64,000 bases of DNA from Scatosoma sp048465415. Its GTDB lineage: Bacteria > Bacillota > Clostridia > Christensenellales > Borkfalkiaceae. Every line of letters begins with the position of its first letter. Within the stretch, counting starts at the first letter, position 1. The stretch lies in NCBI GenBank assembly GCA_048465415.1, contig DBFWLO010000008.1, positions 124,001 to 188,000 of the forward strand, read 5' to 3'. Made by a program: the position numbers and the translations under genes. Of the stretch, positions 40,430-49,335 are shown piece after piece. The notes beneath the pieces were generated by a model, which had not been told where the DNA came from, did no database searches, and saw only the letters and a program-made list of their open reading frames with translations.

Positions 40430-41629
40430 GTGAACAAAAAAATGATTTATGCGGACAACGCGGCCACGACGCGGCTCAGCGACGGCGCGCTCGCGGCGAT
40501 GCTGCCGTACTTAAAGGAAGCGTACGGGAATCCCTCGGGGCTGTACGCGTTCGCGCAGGAGTCGAAGGAAGCGATCGAGCGGGCGCGGTCGGAGATCGCG
40601 GCGGCGCTCGGCTGCGAGGCGAGGGAAATCTATTTCACCTCCGGCGGGAGCGAAGCGGACAACCAGGCGCTTCTTTCGCTGGCGGACCGCGGCGGGAAAA
40701 AGGGTAAGCGGCACATCGTATCGACCGCGTTCGAGCACCACGCGGTGCTGCATACCTTAAAAAAGCTGGAAAGGCAGGGTTTCGAAGTGACGTTGCTGCC
40801 CGTCCACGGCGACGGACTCGTGCGGCCGGAGGAGTTCGAGAACGCGCTCCGGGAGGATACGGCGTTCGCGACGGTGATGTACGCCAACAACGAGATCGGC
40901 ACGATCCAGCCCGTTTCCGAACTCGGCGGCGTCTGCCGGGCCCGCGGTATCCCGTTCCATACGGACGCGGTGCAGGCGGTGGGACATTTGTCCGTGAACG
41001 TGGAGAGGGACAAGGTCGATCTGCTTTCCCTCTCGGCGCATAAATTCCACGGCCCGAAAGGGGTGGGAGCGCTGTATTGCCGCCGCGGTGTTCCGCTTGC
41101 CAATCTCGTCGAGGGCGGCGCGCAGGAACGCGGCCGACGGGCGGGCACGGAGAACGTGGCGGGGATCGTGGGCATGGCGGCGGCGCTGAGGGAATCGTTG
41201 ACCGATCTCGGCGCCAAGCAAAAATATATGGCGGGGCTTCGGGACAAACTGATCGCGGGACTGAAAGATATTCCCCATTCCCGGCTCAACGGCGACGCAA
41301 AAAAGCGTCTGCCCGGCAACGTCAGTTTTTGTTTTGAAGGAATCGAAGGCGAATCTCTGCTGCTGTTTTTAGACGACGAGGGGATCGCGGCCAGTTCGGG
41401 CAGCGCCTGCACGTCCGGCTCGCTCGATCCCAGCCACGTGCTCCTGGCGATCGGGGTGCCCCACGAGATCGCCCACGGCTCTTTGAGATTGACGCTCAGC
41501 GAATACAATACGGAGGCGGAGATCGAAGACATGATCGTAAAGACGGCGCGCACGGTGCAAAAACTCAGAGCGATGTCCCCGGTATGGCGGGATTTGGAGG
41601 AGGGTAAAAAAGAATATGTTATACAGTGA
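40430..41629 (+). CDS. Cysteine desulfurase (NifS/IscS type)
   Basis: The 399-residue PLP enzyme takes sulfur from cysteine for iron-sulfur clusters. It starts IYADNAATTRL, carries the PLP Lys205 in SAHKFHGPKG and the catalytic Cys327 in SSGSACTSGS. The start is GTG at 40430, or ATG at 40442 with AAGGAG before it. It overlaps the next gene by 14 bases. Confidence 0.96.
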   Translation: MNKKMIYADNAATTRLSDGALAAMLPYLKEAYGNPSGLYAFAQESKEAIERARSEIAAALGCEAREIYFTSGGSEADNQALLSLADRGGKKGKRHIVSTAFEHHAVLHTLKKLERQGFEVTLLPVHGDGLVRPEEFENALREDTAFATVMYANNEIGTIQPVSELGGVCRARGIPFHTDAVQAVGHLSVNVERDKVDLLSLSAHKFHGPKGVGALYCRRGVPLANLVEGGAQERGRRAGTENVAGIVGMAAALRESLTDLGAKQKYMAGLRDKLIAGLKDIPHSRLNGDAKKRLPGNVSFCFEGIEGESLLLFLDDEGIAASSGSACTSGSLDPSHVLLAIGVPHEIAHGSLRLTLSEYNTEAEIEDMIVKTARTVQKLRAMSPVWRDLEEGKKEYVIQ

Positions 41630-42038
41630 AAAGGTAATGGATCATTTCAGGAACCCCCGCAACGTGGGGGTGATCGAGGACGCGGACGGCGTGGGCGAAG
41701 TGGGCAACGCGGTCTGCGGCGACATCATGAAGATCTATCTCAAAATACAAGGCGGCGTGATCGAGGACGTCAAATTCAACACTTTCGGCTGCGGCAGCGC
41801 GATCGCGTCCAGCTCGATGGCCACCGAAATGATCAAAGGCAAACCTTTGTCCGAAGCGCTGTCGCTCACGAATAAAGCGGTGACGGAAGCGCTCGGCGGC
41901 CTGCCCGCGCATAAGATCCATTGCTCGGTGCTCGCCGAACAGGCGGTGCGGGCCGCGATCAAAAATTATTATGATAAAAACGGTGTCTCCTACGATCCCG
42001 AAGAGTTTAAACAGGAAGAATTTCACTGCCACGCCTGA
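41616..42038 (+). CDS. Iron-sulfur cluster scaffold protein (NifU/IscU type)
   Basis: The 140-residue scaffold assembles clusters with the desulfurase. Its cluster ligands are Cys34 (NAVCGD), Cys59 (FGCGSAIASSS) and Cys103 (HCSVLAEQA), with Asp36. It overlaps the desulfurase gene and is translated with it. A terminator that also contains the next promoter follows. Confidence 0.96.
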   Translation: MLYSEKVMDHFRNPRNVGVIEDADGVGEVGNAVCGDIMKIYLKIQGGVIEDVKFNTFGCGSAIASSSMATEMIKGKPLSEALSLTNKAVTEALGGLPAHKIHCSVLAEQAVRAAIKNYYDKNGVSYDPEEFKQEEFHCHA

Positions 42039-42104
42039 AAAAAAGCGCATTTTTCTCATAGACATTCTCCGCGAAGAATGATATAATGAAAATGCGCTTT
42101 TTTT
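42038..42104 (+). terminator. Terminator of the nifS-nifU operon with a promoter in its loop
   Basis: A perfect 16-base inverted repeat (42038-42053 and 42089-42104) ends in seven T residues. The 35-base loop holds the -35 and most of the -10 of the HAD gene's promoter. Confidence 0.7.
42059..42087 (+). promoter_or_regulatory. Promoter of the HAD gene
   Basis: TAGACA (42059-42064), 17 bases, TATAAT (42082-42087); predicted start near 42094, inside the 3' arm of the terminator. Confidence 0.7.
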
Positions 42105-42136
42105 GCGCGAAAAACCGGAAAAAAGGGAGGAAGAAT

Positions 42137-42883
42137 ATGTCCGTAACTTCTGAAACGGGATCGGCGGATAGGGCGGTATTCTGGGATTTTCACGGCACGC
42201 TCGCCGTCCCCAGACACCTTTGGGGCGAGAGCGTTTTCGCCGCGGCCCGTTCCGCCTGCGCGCCCGGGGAACCCGCCTTTGCTTTGGAAGAGGTAAAGAA
42301 ATATACAAAGGCGGGCTGGTATCCCTGGGATCGTTACGAAGAGGACTTTTCCGCGTGGACGGGCGAAAAATGGTGGGACTTCATGTGCGCCCGGTTAGAG
42401 GAAATCTATTTAACCCTCGGCCTCGGCGCGCCCCGCGCGACCGCGGCGGCGCGCGAAGCGCGCCGGGAACTGACCAAGCCGGAACGTTACGCGCTCTATC
42501 CGCAGGCGATCCCCGTCCTCCAAGAATGTAAAAAGCGGGGCTGGAAAAACGTACTCCTTTCCAATCACGTTCCCGAACTGCCGAAAATCCTCGCCGCGCT
42601 CGGCGCCAAAGAATATTTCGATGCAATCGTCGTATCTTCCCTCGTGGGCTACGATAAACCCCGCCGGGAAATTTTCGGAATCGCGAAACGCGCGGCCGGA
42701 AACCCTTCCGTCTGCGTCATGATCGGCGATAACCCCGAGGCGGATATCCGCGGCGGCGCGGAAGCGGGCATGGAAACGATTCTCGTCAACAACGTCTCCG
42801 CTCTCTGCCAAAGAGAACCGACCTTCCGTGCCCGAACGCTCGACGAAGTTTTGCCGCTTTTGGAAAGAATGTTTGAAAAATAA
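42137..42883 (+). CDS. HAD superfamily hydrolase with DxH motif
   Basis: The 248-residue protein shows HAD motifs: motif I Asp17-Phe-His19-Gly-Thr, motif II VLLSNH, Lys in KPRREIF and motif IV MIGDNPEADI. The second Asp of motif I, the general acid/base in phosphatases, is His19, so the catalytic mechanism or activity may differ. The ATG at 42137 follows GGGAGGAAG. Substrate unknown. Confidence 0.8.
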   Translation: MSVTSETGSADRAVFWDFHGTLAVPRHLWGESVFAAARSACAPGEPAFALEEVKKYTKAGWYPWDRYEEDFSAWTGEKWWDFMCARLEEIYLTLGLGAPRATAAAREARRELTKPERYALYPQAIPVLQECKKRGWKNVLLSNHVPELPKILAALGAKEYFDAIVVSSLVGYDKPRREIFGIAKRAAGNPSVCVMIGDNPEADIRGGAEAGMETILVNNVSALCQREPTFRARTLDEVLPLLERMFEK

Positions 42884-42980
42884 AACGGGGAAACGCCTTA
42901 TTCACGCGCGGCTATCTTGTTTTTCGCTTCCGTCGACGCTATAATTCGACGATAAAAACAATGCAAAAATCGGTAAAAAC

Positions 42981-44147
42981 TCAGACGAAAGGGTGTTCGG
43001 CGTTGACGACGGCGTACCAGTCGGGATTGGTCTCGGAAATGCGCTGAGCGACCTTTTTCGCCGCCTCCTCGTTGCTCAGCCCGGAATCGGCGGGCACGAG
43101 CAGATCGAAGATCATATTGACGTGTTTGCCGCCGTAAGTCATTCGGAAATCGTGAATGGTAAACCCGGGATCGACCTCTTCGGCGATCTGTTCCGCTCTC
43201 CGCCGCATCTCGTTGATGCGTTCGTCGTTGACGACGATGGGATCGAGATGAATGGTGACGATACAGCCGCATTTCTCGCGTAAATCCCGTTCGATGCAGT
43301 CGATGACGTCGTGCGCGTAATTGATGTCGCTGTCGGAAGGCACTTCGGCGTGAAAGGAAACGATCTGCCGTCCGGGCCCGTAATCGTGCACCATGACGTC
43401 GTGGATTCCCACCACTTCGGGATACGCCTTGACAAAGGTATGAATCTCGTCGATAAACGCGGGATCGGGCGGACTGCCGAGCAATAAATCGATCGTCTCT
43501 TTGGCGGCTTTGAGCCCGGTGAAAAGAATGAACCCGGCCACGGCGATCCCCGCCCAGCCGTCGACGGCGATCCCGGCATATTTGGCGATGAACGCGGAAA
43601 CGAGCACGAGCGCGGTCGCCACGGTATCGGAAATACTGTCGAACGCCGTCGCCTTGATCGCCGACGAATGAATCAGCTTCCCGATCTTTCGGTAAAAGAA
43701 GAATAACCACAGCTTGACGAGGATCGCGGCGCCGAGAAAAAGGATCGTGGCGAGCCCCACGGACGGCAGCTGCGGGTGAATGATCTTCTCGACGGAGGAT
43801 TTCAGAAGCTCCGCGCCGACGAGAATGATCAGCATATCCACGATAAACCCGCTGATATATTCGAGCCGGCCGTGGCCTAAGGGGTGTTCCTTGTCCTCGC
43901 GCTTTCCCGCGAGCCGGAACCCGATGAGCGTGATCACGGACGAACCCGCGTCGGAAACGTTGTTGAACGCGTCCGCAATGACCGCCACGGACAGGGCGAG
44001 TACGCCCACGGTCAGCTTTCCCGCGAACAGAAGGAGATTGAGCGCGATCCCCGTCACGCTGGCGAGCATGGCGTATCGCTGCCGCACGACGGGATCGGCG
44101 ACGTTGTCCCGGTCTTTGACGAATAACTTGATAAGTAACTTGGTCAT
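42981..44147 (-). CDS. Cation diffusion facilitator family transporter
   Basis: The 388-residue protein has six membrane helices with a metal-binding site: A-D-A-F-N-N-V-S-D-A-G in helix 2 and T-A-F-D-S-I-S-D-T in helix 5, then a long C-terminal cytoplasmic part of about 180 residues with HDVMVHDYGPG and HDFRMTYGG. Substrates of this family are Zn, Mn, Fe or Ni. The start at 44147 follows AAAGGAAAAA. No clear terminator was seen in the 97 bases after it. Confidence 0.9.
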   Translation of the reverse strand: MTKLLIKLFVKDRDNVADPVVRQRYAMLASVTGIALNLLLFAGKLTVGVLALSVAVIADAFNNVSDAGSSVITLIGFRLAGKREDKEHPLGHGRLEYISGFIVDMLIILVGAELLKSSVEKIIHPQLPSVGLATILFLGAAILVKLWLFFFYRKIGKLIHSSAIKATAFDSISDTVATALVLVSAFIAKYAGIAVDGWAGIAVAGFILFTGLKAAKETIDLLLGSPPDPAFIDEIHTFVKAYPEVVGIHDVMVHDYGPGRQIVSFHAEVPSDSDINYAHDVIDCIERDLREKCGCIVTIHLDPIVVNDERINEMRRRAEQIAEEVDPGFTIHDFRMTYGGKHVNMIFDLLVPADSGLSNEEAAKKVAQRISETNPDWYAVVNAEHPFV

Positions 44148-44180
44148 GGGTTTTTCCTTTGGCGTCCGAAATATACTTTC

Positions 44181-44209
44181 ATTATATTCCTTCCGCCCCC
44201 TTTTGTCAA
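44181..44209 (-). promoter_or_regulatory. Consensus promoter of the CDF transporter gene
   Basis: On the minus strand TTGACA (44204-44209), 17 bases, TATAAT (44181-44186). Confidence 0.85.
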
Positions 44210-44301
44210 CAAAAACCCGCTCCCTGCCTTGCCGTGCGCGGAGCGGCCGCATGTCGGAAAAAGTAGGGACAAAATAAAACGGAGGAGGCCGCGAATTTCC
44301 G

Positions 44302-44330
44302 TTGACATTCTTTTTCCGCTTTGCTAAAAT
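44302..44330 (+). promoter_or_regulatory. Promoter of the small membrane protein gene
   Basis: TTGACA (44302-44307), 17 bases, TAAAAT (44325-44330). Confidence 0.8.
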
Positions 44331-44381
44331 AAAATCACGGCGTTCTCGTCCGCAAACGCGCGGGAAAAAGGAGGAACCGGT

Positions 44382-44921
44382 ATGAAAAAAAGAGCGTACG
44401 CCCGCGAAAAAATTTACCGCAGCGCTACGGCGCGCCGCCTCCGCGTCTCCGCCGCGTTTACGGCCTTTGCCGCGGCGGTGTGGCTGTTGACGAGCGTATT
44501 GTCGGCGGTCTTTTGGCGAAGCGGCGCGGGCAGATTCCTCACCGTCGTTTCCGCCCTGGCCTGCGCGCTGTTTGCCGCGGCCTGCGCCTTGTATGCGGCG
44601 GAACTTCGCAAAACGCTCCGTATATGGAAATACTGTCTGTTTGCGGTCACGGAAACCTCTTCCTTCGAATGCTGGGGGCCGGTGCTCGCGATGAACGTGA
44701 CCTTCCGCGACGAAAGCGGCGCTTTGCGGGAAGGAAGAAGCCGGTTTTTGTTCGGCGCGCGGGACGTGGAAGCCTGGCAGAACGTGCCGATCGAGATCGC
44801 CTATCGTCCCTGCGGGGAAAGCCCGTCGGACGGGGGCAAAAAAAGGCTGGGCGAGTGGGTGGTAGTCGTCGGCGGAGCGCCGAAGGAGAAAAGTCGCGGC
44901 AATTTTTCGTCAAAAACTTAA
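44382..44921 (+). CDS. Two-helix membrane protein of unknown function
   Basis: The 179-residue protein has a basic N-terminus, two Ala/Leu-rich membrane segments (about residues 22-45 and 52-72), and a soluble part that looks like a small beta domain (SSFECWGPVLAMNVTFRD, then I-E-I-A-Y-R-P-C-G). I do not recognise a family. AAAGGAGGAA precedes the ATG and a good promoter drives it. Confidence 0.55.
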   Translation: MKKRAYAREKIYRSATARRLRVSAAFTAFAAAVWLLTSVLSAVFWRSGAGRFLTVVSALACALFAAACALYAAELRKTLRIWKYCLFAVTETSSFECWGPVLAMNVTFRDESGALREGRSRFLFGARDVEAWQNVPIEIAYRPCGESPSDGGKKRLGEWVVVVGGAPKEKSRGNFSSKT

Positions 44922-44950
44922 AAAATCGGCGAAAACGGCCTGAAAAACGC

Positions 44951-44979
44951 TTGCCAAAGCCGGTGAAATCATATATAAT
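44951..44979 (+). promoter_or_regulatory. Promoter of rplS
   Basis: TTGCCA (44951-44956), 17 bases, TATAAT (44974-44979). Predicted start near 44986. Confidence 0.75.
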
Positions 44980-44985
44980 AAGCAT

Positions 44986-45074
44986 TGACTTCGAATGTTC
45001 CGCTGCCTTTTCGGGCACGGCGAAAAGCCGTGCAGCGGGTTATGAACATTTCGTACGAATGGAGGTAGAGTCAA
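44986..45074 (+). promoter_or_regulatory. Ribosomal protein L19 leader
   Basis: The leader folds into one long interrupted hairpin: AATGTTC (44994-45000) with GAACATT (45044-45050), CGCTG (45001-45005) with CAGCG, and GCACGGC with GCCGTGC around a GAAAA loop (45015-45033). Its place before rplS and shape match the L19 leader of Firmicutes, taken to mediate autoregulation. Confidence 0.7.
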
Positions 45075-45419
45075 ATGAAAGGATTAATCGAAGCAATCGA
45101 TGCGGAAGGCCTGAAAGGGGAAGTTCCCGCGTTCAACGTAGGCGATACGGTGAAAGTAGGCTACAAGATCATCGAAGGCGGCAAGGAAAGAGTGCAGAAT
45201 TTCGAAGGCGTCGTCATCGCGAAGAAGAACGGCGGTATTCGGGAAAGTTTCACGGTGCGCCATATCTCTTACGGCGTAGGCGTGGAAAAGACGTATCCTC
45301 TTCACTCCCCGAAGATCGCGTCCATCACGGTCGTGAGAAAGGGCCGGGTGAGAAGAGCGAAACTTTACTATCTGCGCGATCTGACCGGTAAGGCAGCCAA
45401 AGTAAAAGAAAAAATCTGA
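45075..45419 (+). CDS. rplS: 50S ribosomal protein L19
   Basis: The 114-residue protein is L19, at the 30S-50S interface. It shows the pattern F-N-V-G-D-T-V-K-V-G-Y-K, GGKERVQNFEGVVIAKK, SFTVRHISYGVGVEKTYP and the C-terminal VRRAKLYYLRDLTGKAAK. GGAGGTAGA precedes the ATG. It normally sits after rimM-trmD; here it is 14 kb away and stands alone between its own leader and terminator. Confidence 0.97.
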   Translation: MKGLIEAIDAEGLKGEVPAFNVGDTVKVGYKIIEGGKERVQNFEGVVIAKKNGGIRESFTVRHISYGVGVEKTYPLHSPKIASITVVRKGRVRRAKLYYLRDLTGKAAKVKEKI

Positions 45420-45440
45420 ATCGTAAAATCGTAAGGATTG

Positions 45441-45483
45441 AAAAATAAGTTCGCCCAAAGTCAGCGGCGGACTTATTTTTTTT
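45441..45483 (+). terminator. Terminator of rplS
   Basis: ATAAGTTCGCC pairs with GGCGGACTTAT (one G-U), with A residues before and eight T residues after. Confidence 0.85.
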
Positions 45484-45509
45484 ATTTCCCGAAAAGCGGC
45501 GAAAATTGT

Positions 45510-45538
45510 TTTACATTTTTCCCCGTTTCATGTAAAAT
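45510..45538 (+). promoter_or_regulatory. Promoter of the GT-C-like gene
   Basis: TTTACA (45510-45515), 17 bases, TAAAAT (45533-45538). Confidence 0.6.
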
Positions 45539-45649
45539 GGATAAAGGAACGCTCCGCGCTCGGGTTTTGGTTCGGATACGGGGCCCTCCCTTCCGCAGGA
45601 ACCGCGGAGGAAAATTTTCAGAGTACCTAAGCAGGAGGTTATCTACCTT

Positions 45650-47707
45650 ATGGAAAATACCATGCCGTCCGAAGCGCCCGCAGGGCGAGCGAGGAAGAAG
45701 CTCTCGGGCTATTTCAAAGCGTTCATCGTACTGTTCGTGCTGTTTTTCGCGGCGGGCTTTGCGACGCTCGGCTCCTTCCGCTCGACGGGCAGGGCTTTCG
45801 AATACGTGGCGGAGGACGATTACGTCGCCGTCTACAATCTGGAAATGGGCGCGGGCCAGTCCAAGCTGAAAGCGGTCTATATCAATGTCGGCAGCGTCTA
45901 TGTGAAGCCGGGGACGGACGTCAGGATCACGGTGAAAAAGTCCGCGAGCAAAGACTCCAAGCCCACTTCGACGGTGGGAAGCGTGACGTTGGGAAACCTC
46001 TACTCGGTCAAAAAGGGAGGAAAAGAGGGGGGCAATTTCAACTGGTTGCAGGTGGCGACGGACAAAAGCCTCACGGCGGGCTGCGTGTCCGTCTCTTCGA
46101 CCGTCAATTTCGCGCTCAACGAGATCGTCTGTCTCGCGGACGACGACAAGCCCATCGCCCTTTCGGTGAATACGGATCTCAGCCAGGGCTTCACTTCCCG
46201 CAAAAAAGAACTCGGTTACGCGATCGACGCGCAAAGCTCTTTCTCCAAATCGAGCGCCGCGCGCAATAACTTCACGGCGGAAGAGGGCTATTACATGACT
46301 TCCGTCCATACGGTGCTCGGCGGAAAGGATTATCTTTCGGGCAGTACGTACACGATAGACAAGGATTTCAACGCCCTGGCGACGGTGCTCCTGCTTCCCT
46401 CGGTGGCGATCTTCGGCGACAGCACGTTCGCCCTGCGCCTGACTCCGTTCCTCGCCGCCTGCGCGACTCTGTTCTTCGTCTATCTTCTGGGTTCGCTGCT
46501 CTTCAAGAACGAGAAGTACGGCTTCATGTTCGCGCTCCTGTTCGCGTTCGGCGGCCTGGCGACGACGGTGGGGCGCCTGGGGGCGCCGTACGCGCTTTTG
46601 ACGTTCTTCCTCGTCGCGTCCTTATATTTCATGTACCGTTTCTTTTCGAAGGGCATCTCTTCCGGGCATACGGTCAAAGGCGGGCTCAACATTCTCTTTT
46701 CGGGGCTTTGTTCGGCGTTCGCGCTGGCGATGAACACCCTTTCGATCTTCCCCGTGCTCGGGATTCTGACCTTGTTCGGCTTCGGCATGCGCCGGCAGAA
46801 ACTCGCGTACGTCAACGCGGTGAATAAACACCTGCCCCCCGAAAAAGCGGAGGAATCGCCCTCGGACGGCGCGACGTCGGTCGCGGTGATCGGCAAGGAA
46901 GGGAAAAAGCTCAAAGCGCAGTACGCGTATAAAAACCGAGTTTCCTGGTCGTTCGCGGTGCTTTCCTTCGCGGCGGCGACGTTTGTGCTTTTGCTTCTCG
47001 CCAGCGTCGTGTGCTATTCGGCCTACGTCAAGGTCTACGACGATCCCTCCGATCCCGTGCTCGGCTACGGCTCGCTGCTCTTGAAAGGACTCTCGGCGCC
47101 CTTTAAAATAGACAATCTCACGGAATATACGAGCGCCAACGCGGCGAACGTCCTCGCGTGGTTGCTGCCCTTGAAGGCGGCGACGGTCTACGACGGTATT
47201 CTCGAAACGGGCGCTTCCCGCTATCTCGCATGGAATGTGTCCATGAACGCGGCGGCCGCGGTCGCGTCGCTCGTCTGCTTCGCGTTCTCGACGGTGAGCG
47301 TCGTCTCGGAACTGTTTACGAAAAACCGCGGATCGAGAATCAATAAGAGAACCCGCCGTATCTATCTGGTGCTGTTGGGCGGACTCGTCCTTTCGATGCT
47401 CTCCTGTGCGTTCGTGAGGAATATCTCGGCGGTGCACAGCTCGCTCTTCGGCGTGTTCTATCTCGGCTTTATCCCGCTGGCGGTGAGGATCGCCCAGCCC
47501 GACGAACTGCGCCTGCGCGCGGACGGCAAAGCGAAAACGGCGGGGGCGGATATCCTCTTCATCGTCTGTATGGCGGCGATCGTGATCTTTTTCGCCCTTT
47601 CCGTACCGAGCATGTACGGCTTCGAGATCTCCGCGAAAGCGGCGAAATACATGTTCGGCTGGATGAGCATCGCCTCCAACGGTTATTACCGGATCGCAAA
47701 TAAATAA
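45650..47707 (+). CDS. GT-C-fold (PMT/ArnT-like) membrane protein with large external N-terminal domain
   Basis: The 685-residue protein has a first membrane helix (about residues 23-43), a beta-rich extracytoplasmic domain of about 190 residues with no family recognised (AFEYVAEDDYVAVYNLEMG at its start), then about ten membrane helices. The segment AIFGDSTFALRLTPFLAACATL resembles the FG-x-x-x-F-x-x-R-L-P motif of dolichyl/undecaprenyl-phosphate-mannose-type glycosyltransferases in its first 20 residues. The catalytic acidic pair of that family could be E53-D55 or D56, uncertain. It probably adds sugars from a lipid carrier outside the cell; the acceptor is unknown. Confidence 0.6.
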   Translation: MENTMPSEAPAGRARKKLSGYFKAFIVLFVLFFAAGFATLGSFRSTGRAFEYVAEDDYVAVYNLEMGAGQSKLKAVYINVGSVYVKPGTDVRITVKKSASKDSKPTSTVGSVTLGNLYSVKKGGKEGGNFNWLQVATDKSLTAGCVSVSSTVNFALNEIVCLADDDKPIALSVNTDLSQGFTSRKKELGYAIDAQSSFSKSSAARNNFTAEEGYYMTSVHTVLGGKDYLSGSTYTIDKDFNALATVLLLPSVAIFGDSTFALRLTPFLAACATLFFVYLLGSLLFKNEKYGFMFALLFAFGGLATTVGRLGAPYALLTFFLVASLYFMYRFFSKGISSGHTVKGGLNILFSGLCSAFALAMNTLSIFPVLGILTLFGFGMRRQKLAYVNAVNKHLPPEKAEESPSDGATSVAVIGKEGKKLKAQYAYKNRVSWSFAVLSFAAATFVLLLLASVVCYSAYVKVYDDPSDPVLGYGSLLLKGLSAPFKIDNLTEYTSANAANVLAWLLPLKAATVYDGILETGASRYLAWNVSMNAAAAVASLVCFAFSTVSVVSELFTKNRGSRINKRTRRIYLVLLGGLVLSMLSCAFVRNISAVHSSLFGVFYLGFIPLAVRIAQPDELRLRADGKAKTAGADILFIVCMAAIVIFFALSVPSMYGFEISAKAAKYMFGWMSIASNGYYRIANK

Positions 47708-47782
47708 CCGAAGTTTAAAAGAAACGATTTCCGTGGGAGAAACCTCTTGCGGAATTTGTTTTTTAAGAAGGAGTTTGCAAAG

Positions 47783-49324
47783 ATGATCGCAAAGGTACAA
47801 AGCTATGCGCTGTCGGGGCTCGACGGGGTGCCGGTAACGGTGGAAACGGACGTTTCGCGCGGACTTCCCGGCTGCGAAATGGTCGGCCTGCCCGATTCGG
47901 CGGTCAAAGAATCGAAGGAGCGGGTAAAGAGCGCGGTGAAAAACAGCGCCCTCGAATTTCCCGCGCATAAAATCACCGTCAATCTCGCGCCCGCCGACCT
48001 TCGCAAAGAGGGTTCGGCTTTCGATCTTCCGATCGCGGTCAGTCTGCTGCTCGCTTCGGGGGCGCTGGAAGCGGACGTGAACGGCGTCGTCTTTTTGGGC
48101 GAACTCGCTTTGAGCGGCGAACTCCGCCCCGTCCGCGGCGTGCTCCCGACTCTCATTTCCGCCCGCGATCGCGGTTTTCGTGAATTCGTCCTCCCGAAAG
48201 CGAACGCGAAGGAGGCGGGATATATCCGCGGCGTGAAAGCGTTTGCGGCGGCTTCCTTGAAGGAAGTGGTCGATCACCTTTCCGGCGTCTCCCCGCTGCC
48301 GCCCGTCCCGGAATCGGAATTTTCGAACGGGGAAGAGTCGGGCGAATCGGCCTACGATCTGTCTTTCGTGCGCGGCCAGCCCGTCGCCAAACGCGCGTTG
48401 GAAGTGGCGGTCGCGGGCGGGCACAACCTCCTGTTCGTCGGTCCGCCGGGCAGCGGCAAGACCATGCTCGCCCGCGCGATCCCGTCCGTGCTCCCCGCGC
48501 TCACTTTCGAAGAAGCGTTGGAAATCACGAAGATCCACTCGGTGGCGGGCACGCTCGGCGGGGAAGGAATCGTGACCTCCCGTCCCTTCCGCTCCCCGCA
48601 CCATACGGCGACGACTGCCTCGCTGTGCGGCGGGGGAACAAAGAACGCCCACCCGGGCGAGATCAGTCTCGCGCACGGCGGCGTGCTCTTTTTGGACGAG
48701 CTGCCCGAATATAAACGCTCGTCGCTGGAAGCGCTGCGCCAGCCCCTCGAAGACGGCGTGATCACTCTCTCCCGCTCGGGCGGCAGCGTCGCTTATCCGG
48801 CCTCGTTCATGCTCTGCGCGGGCATGAACCCCTGTCCTTGCGGCAATTACGGCAGCCGCGAGCGCCGCTGCGCCTGTACGCCGGGCGACATTCGTCGCTA
48901 CCGCGCGCGCGTTTCCGGGCCTCTGCTCGATCGGATCGACATTCAGGTGGAGGTGGACGGCGTAAAATACGACGATCTGGTCTCCGGGCGAACCGAGGAA
49001 CCGAGCGCGGCGGTGAAAGAACGCGCGGAAGGGGCGAGAAGGATCCAGAGAGCGCGTTTCGCGGGGAGCAGGATTAAGACGAACAGCGAAATGGGGGAAC
49101 GGGAACTGAGGGAATACTGTATTCTTTCCAAAGAAGGGGAGGAAGTGCTCAAAGAAGCGTTCGAGCGCCTGCTCCTTTCCGCCCGCGCCCGCGCGAGGAT
49201 TTTAAAAGTCGCCCGGACGATCGCCGACCTGGACAACTCCGAATCCATCGGCCCCGCGCATCTCTATGAAGCGATCTCCTATCGCACGTACGGCGCGCGG
49301 ACGGACGACGAATTTCTGTTGTAG
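47783..49324 (+). CDS. YifB/ComM family Mg chelatase-like AAA+ ATPase
   Basis: The 513-residue protein begins AKVQSYALSGLDGVPVTVE and has an N-terminal Lon-protease-like fold, then an AAA+ domain with Walker A GPPGSGKTM, Walker B LFLDELPEY and a zinc-like Cys stretch (CPCGNYGSRERRCAC). ComM helicases extend branch migration during natural transformation. It precedes dprA with a 22-codon open frame between. The ATG at 47783 follows AAGGAG; an upstream TTG in frame (47747) has no conserved sequence. Confidence 0.92.
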   Translation: MIAKVQSYALSGLDGVPVTVETDVSRGLPGCEMVGLPDSAVKESKERVKSAVKNSALEFPAHKITVNLAPADLRKEGSAFDLPIAVSLLLASGALEADVNGVVFLGELALSGELRPVRGVLPTLISARDRGFREFVLPKANAKEAGYIRGVKAFAAASLKEVVDHLSGVSPLPPVPESEFSNGEESGESAYDLSFVRGQPVAKRALEVAVAGGHNLLFVGPPGSGKTMLARAIPSVLPALTFEEALEITKIHSVAGTLGGEGIVTSRPFRSPHHTATTASLCGGGTKNAHPGEISLAHGGVLFLDELPEYKRSSLEALRQPLEDGVITLSRSGGSVAYPASFMLCAGMNPCPCGNYGSRERRCACTPGDIRRYRARVSGPLLDRIDIQVEVDGVKYDDLVSGRTEEPSAAVKERAEGARRIQRARFAGSRIKTNSEMGERELREYCILSKEGEEVLKEAFERLLLSARARARILKVARTIADLDNSESIGPAHLYEAISYRTYGARTDDEFLL

Positions 49325-49335
49325 GGAGAAAAACG

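Noticed and set aside
46622..48676. A 684-codon minus-strand open frame
   Set aside because: It lies opposite the GT-C-like gene and comM, is dominated by Arg/Glu/His/Asp and has no ribosome binding site.
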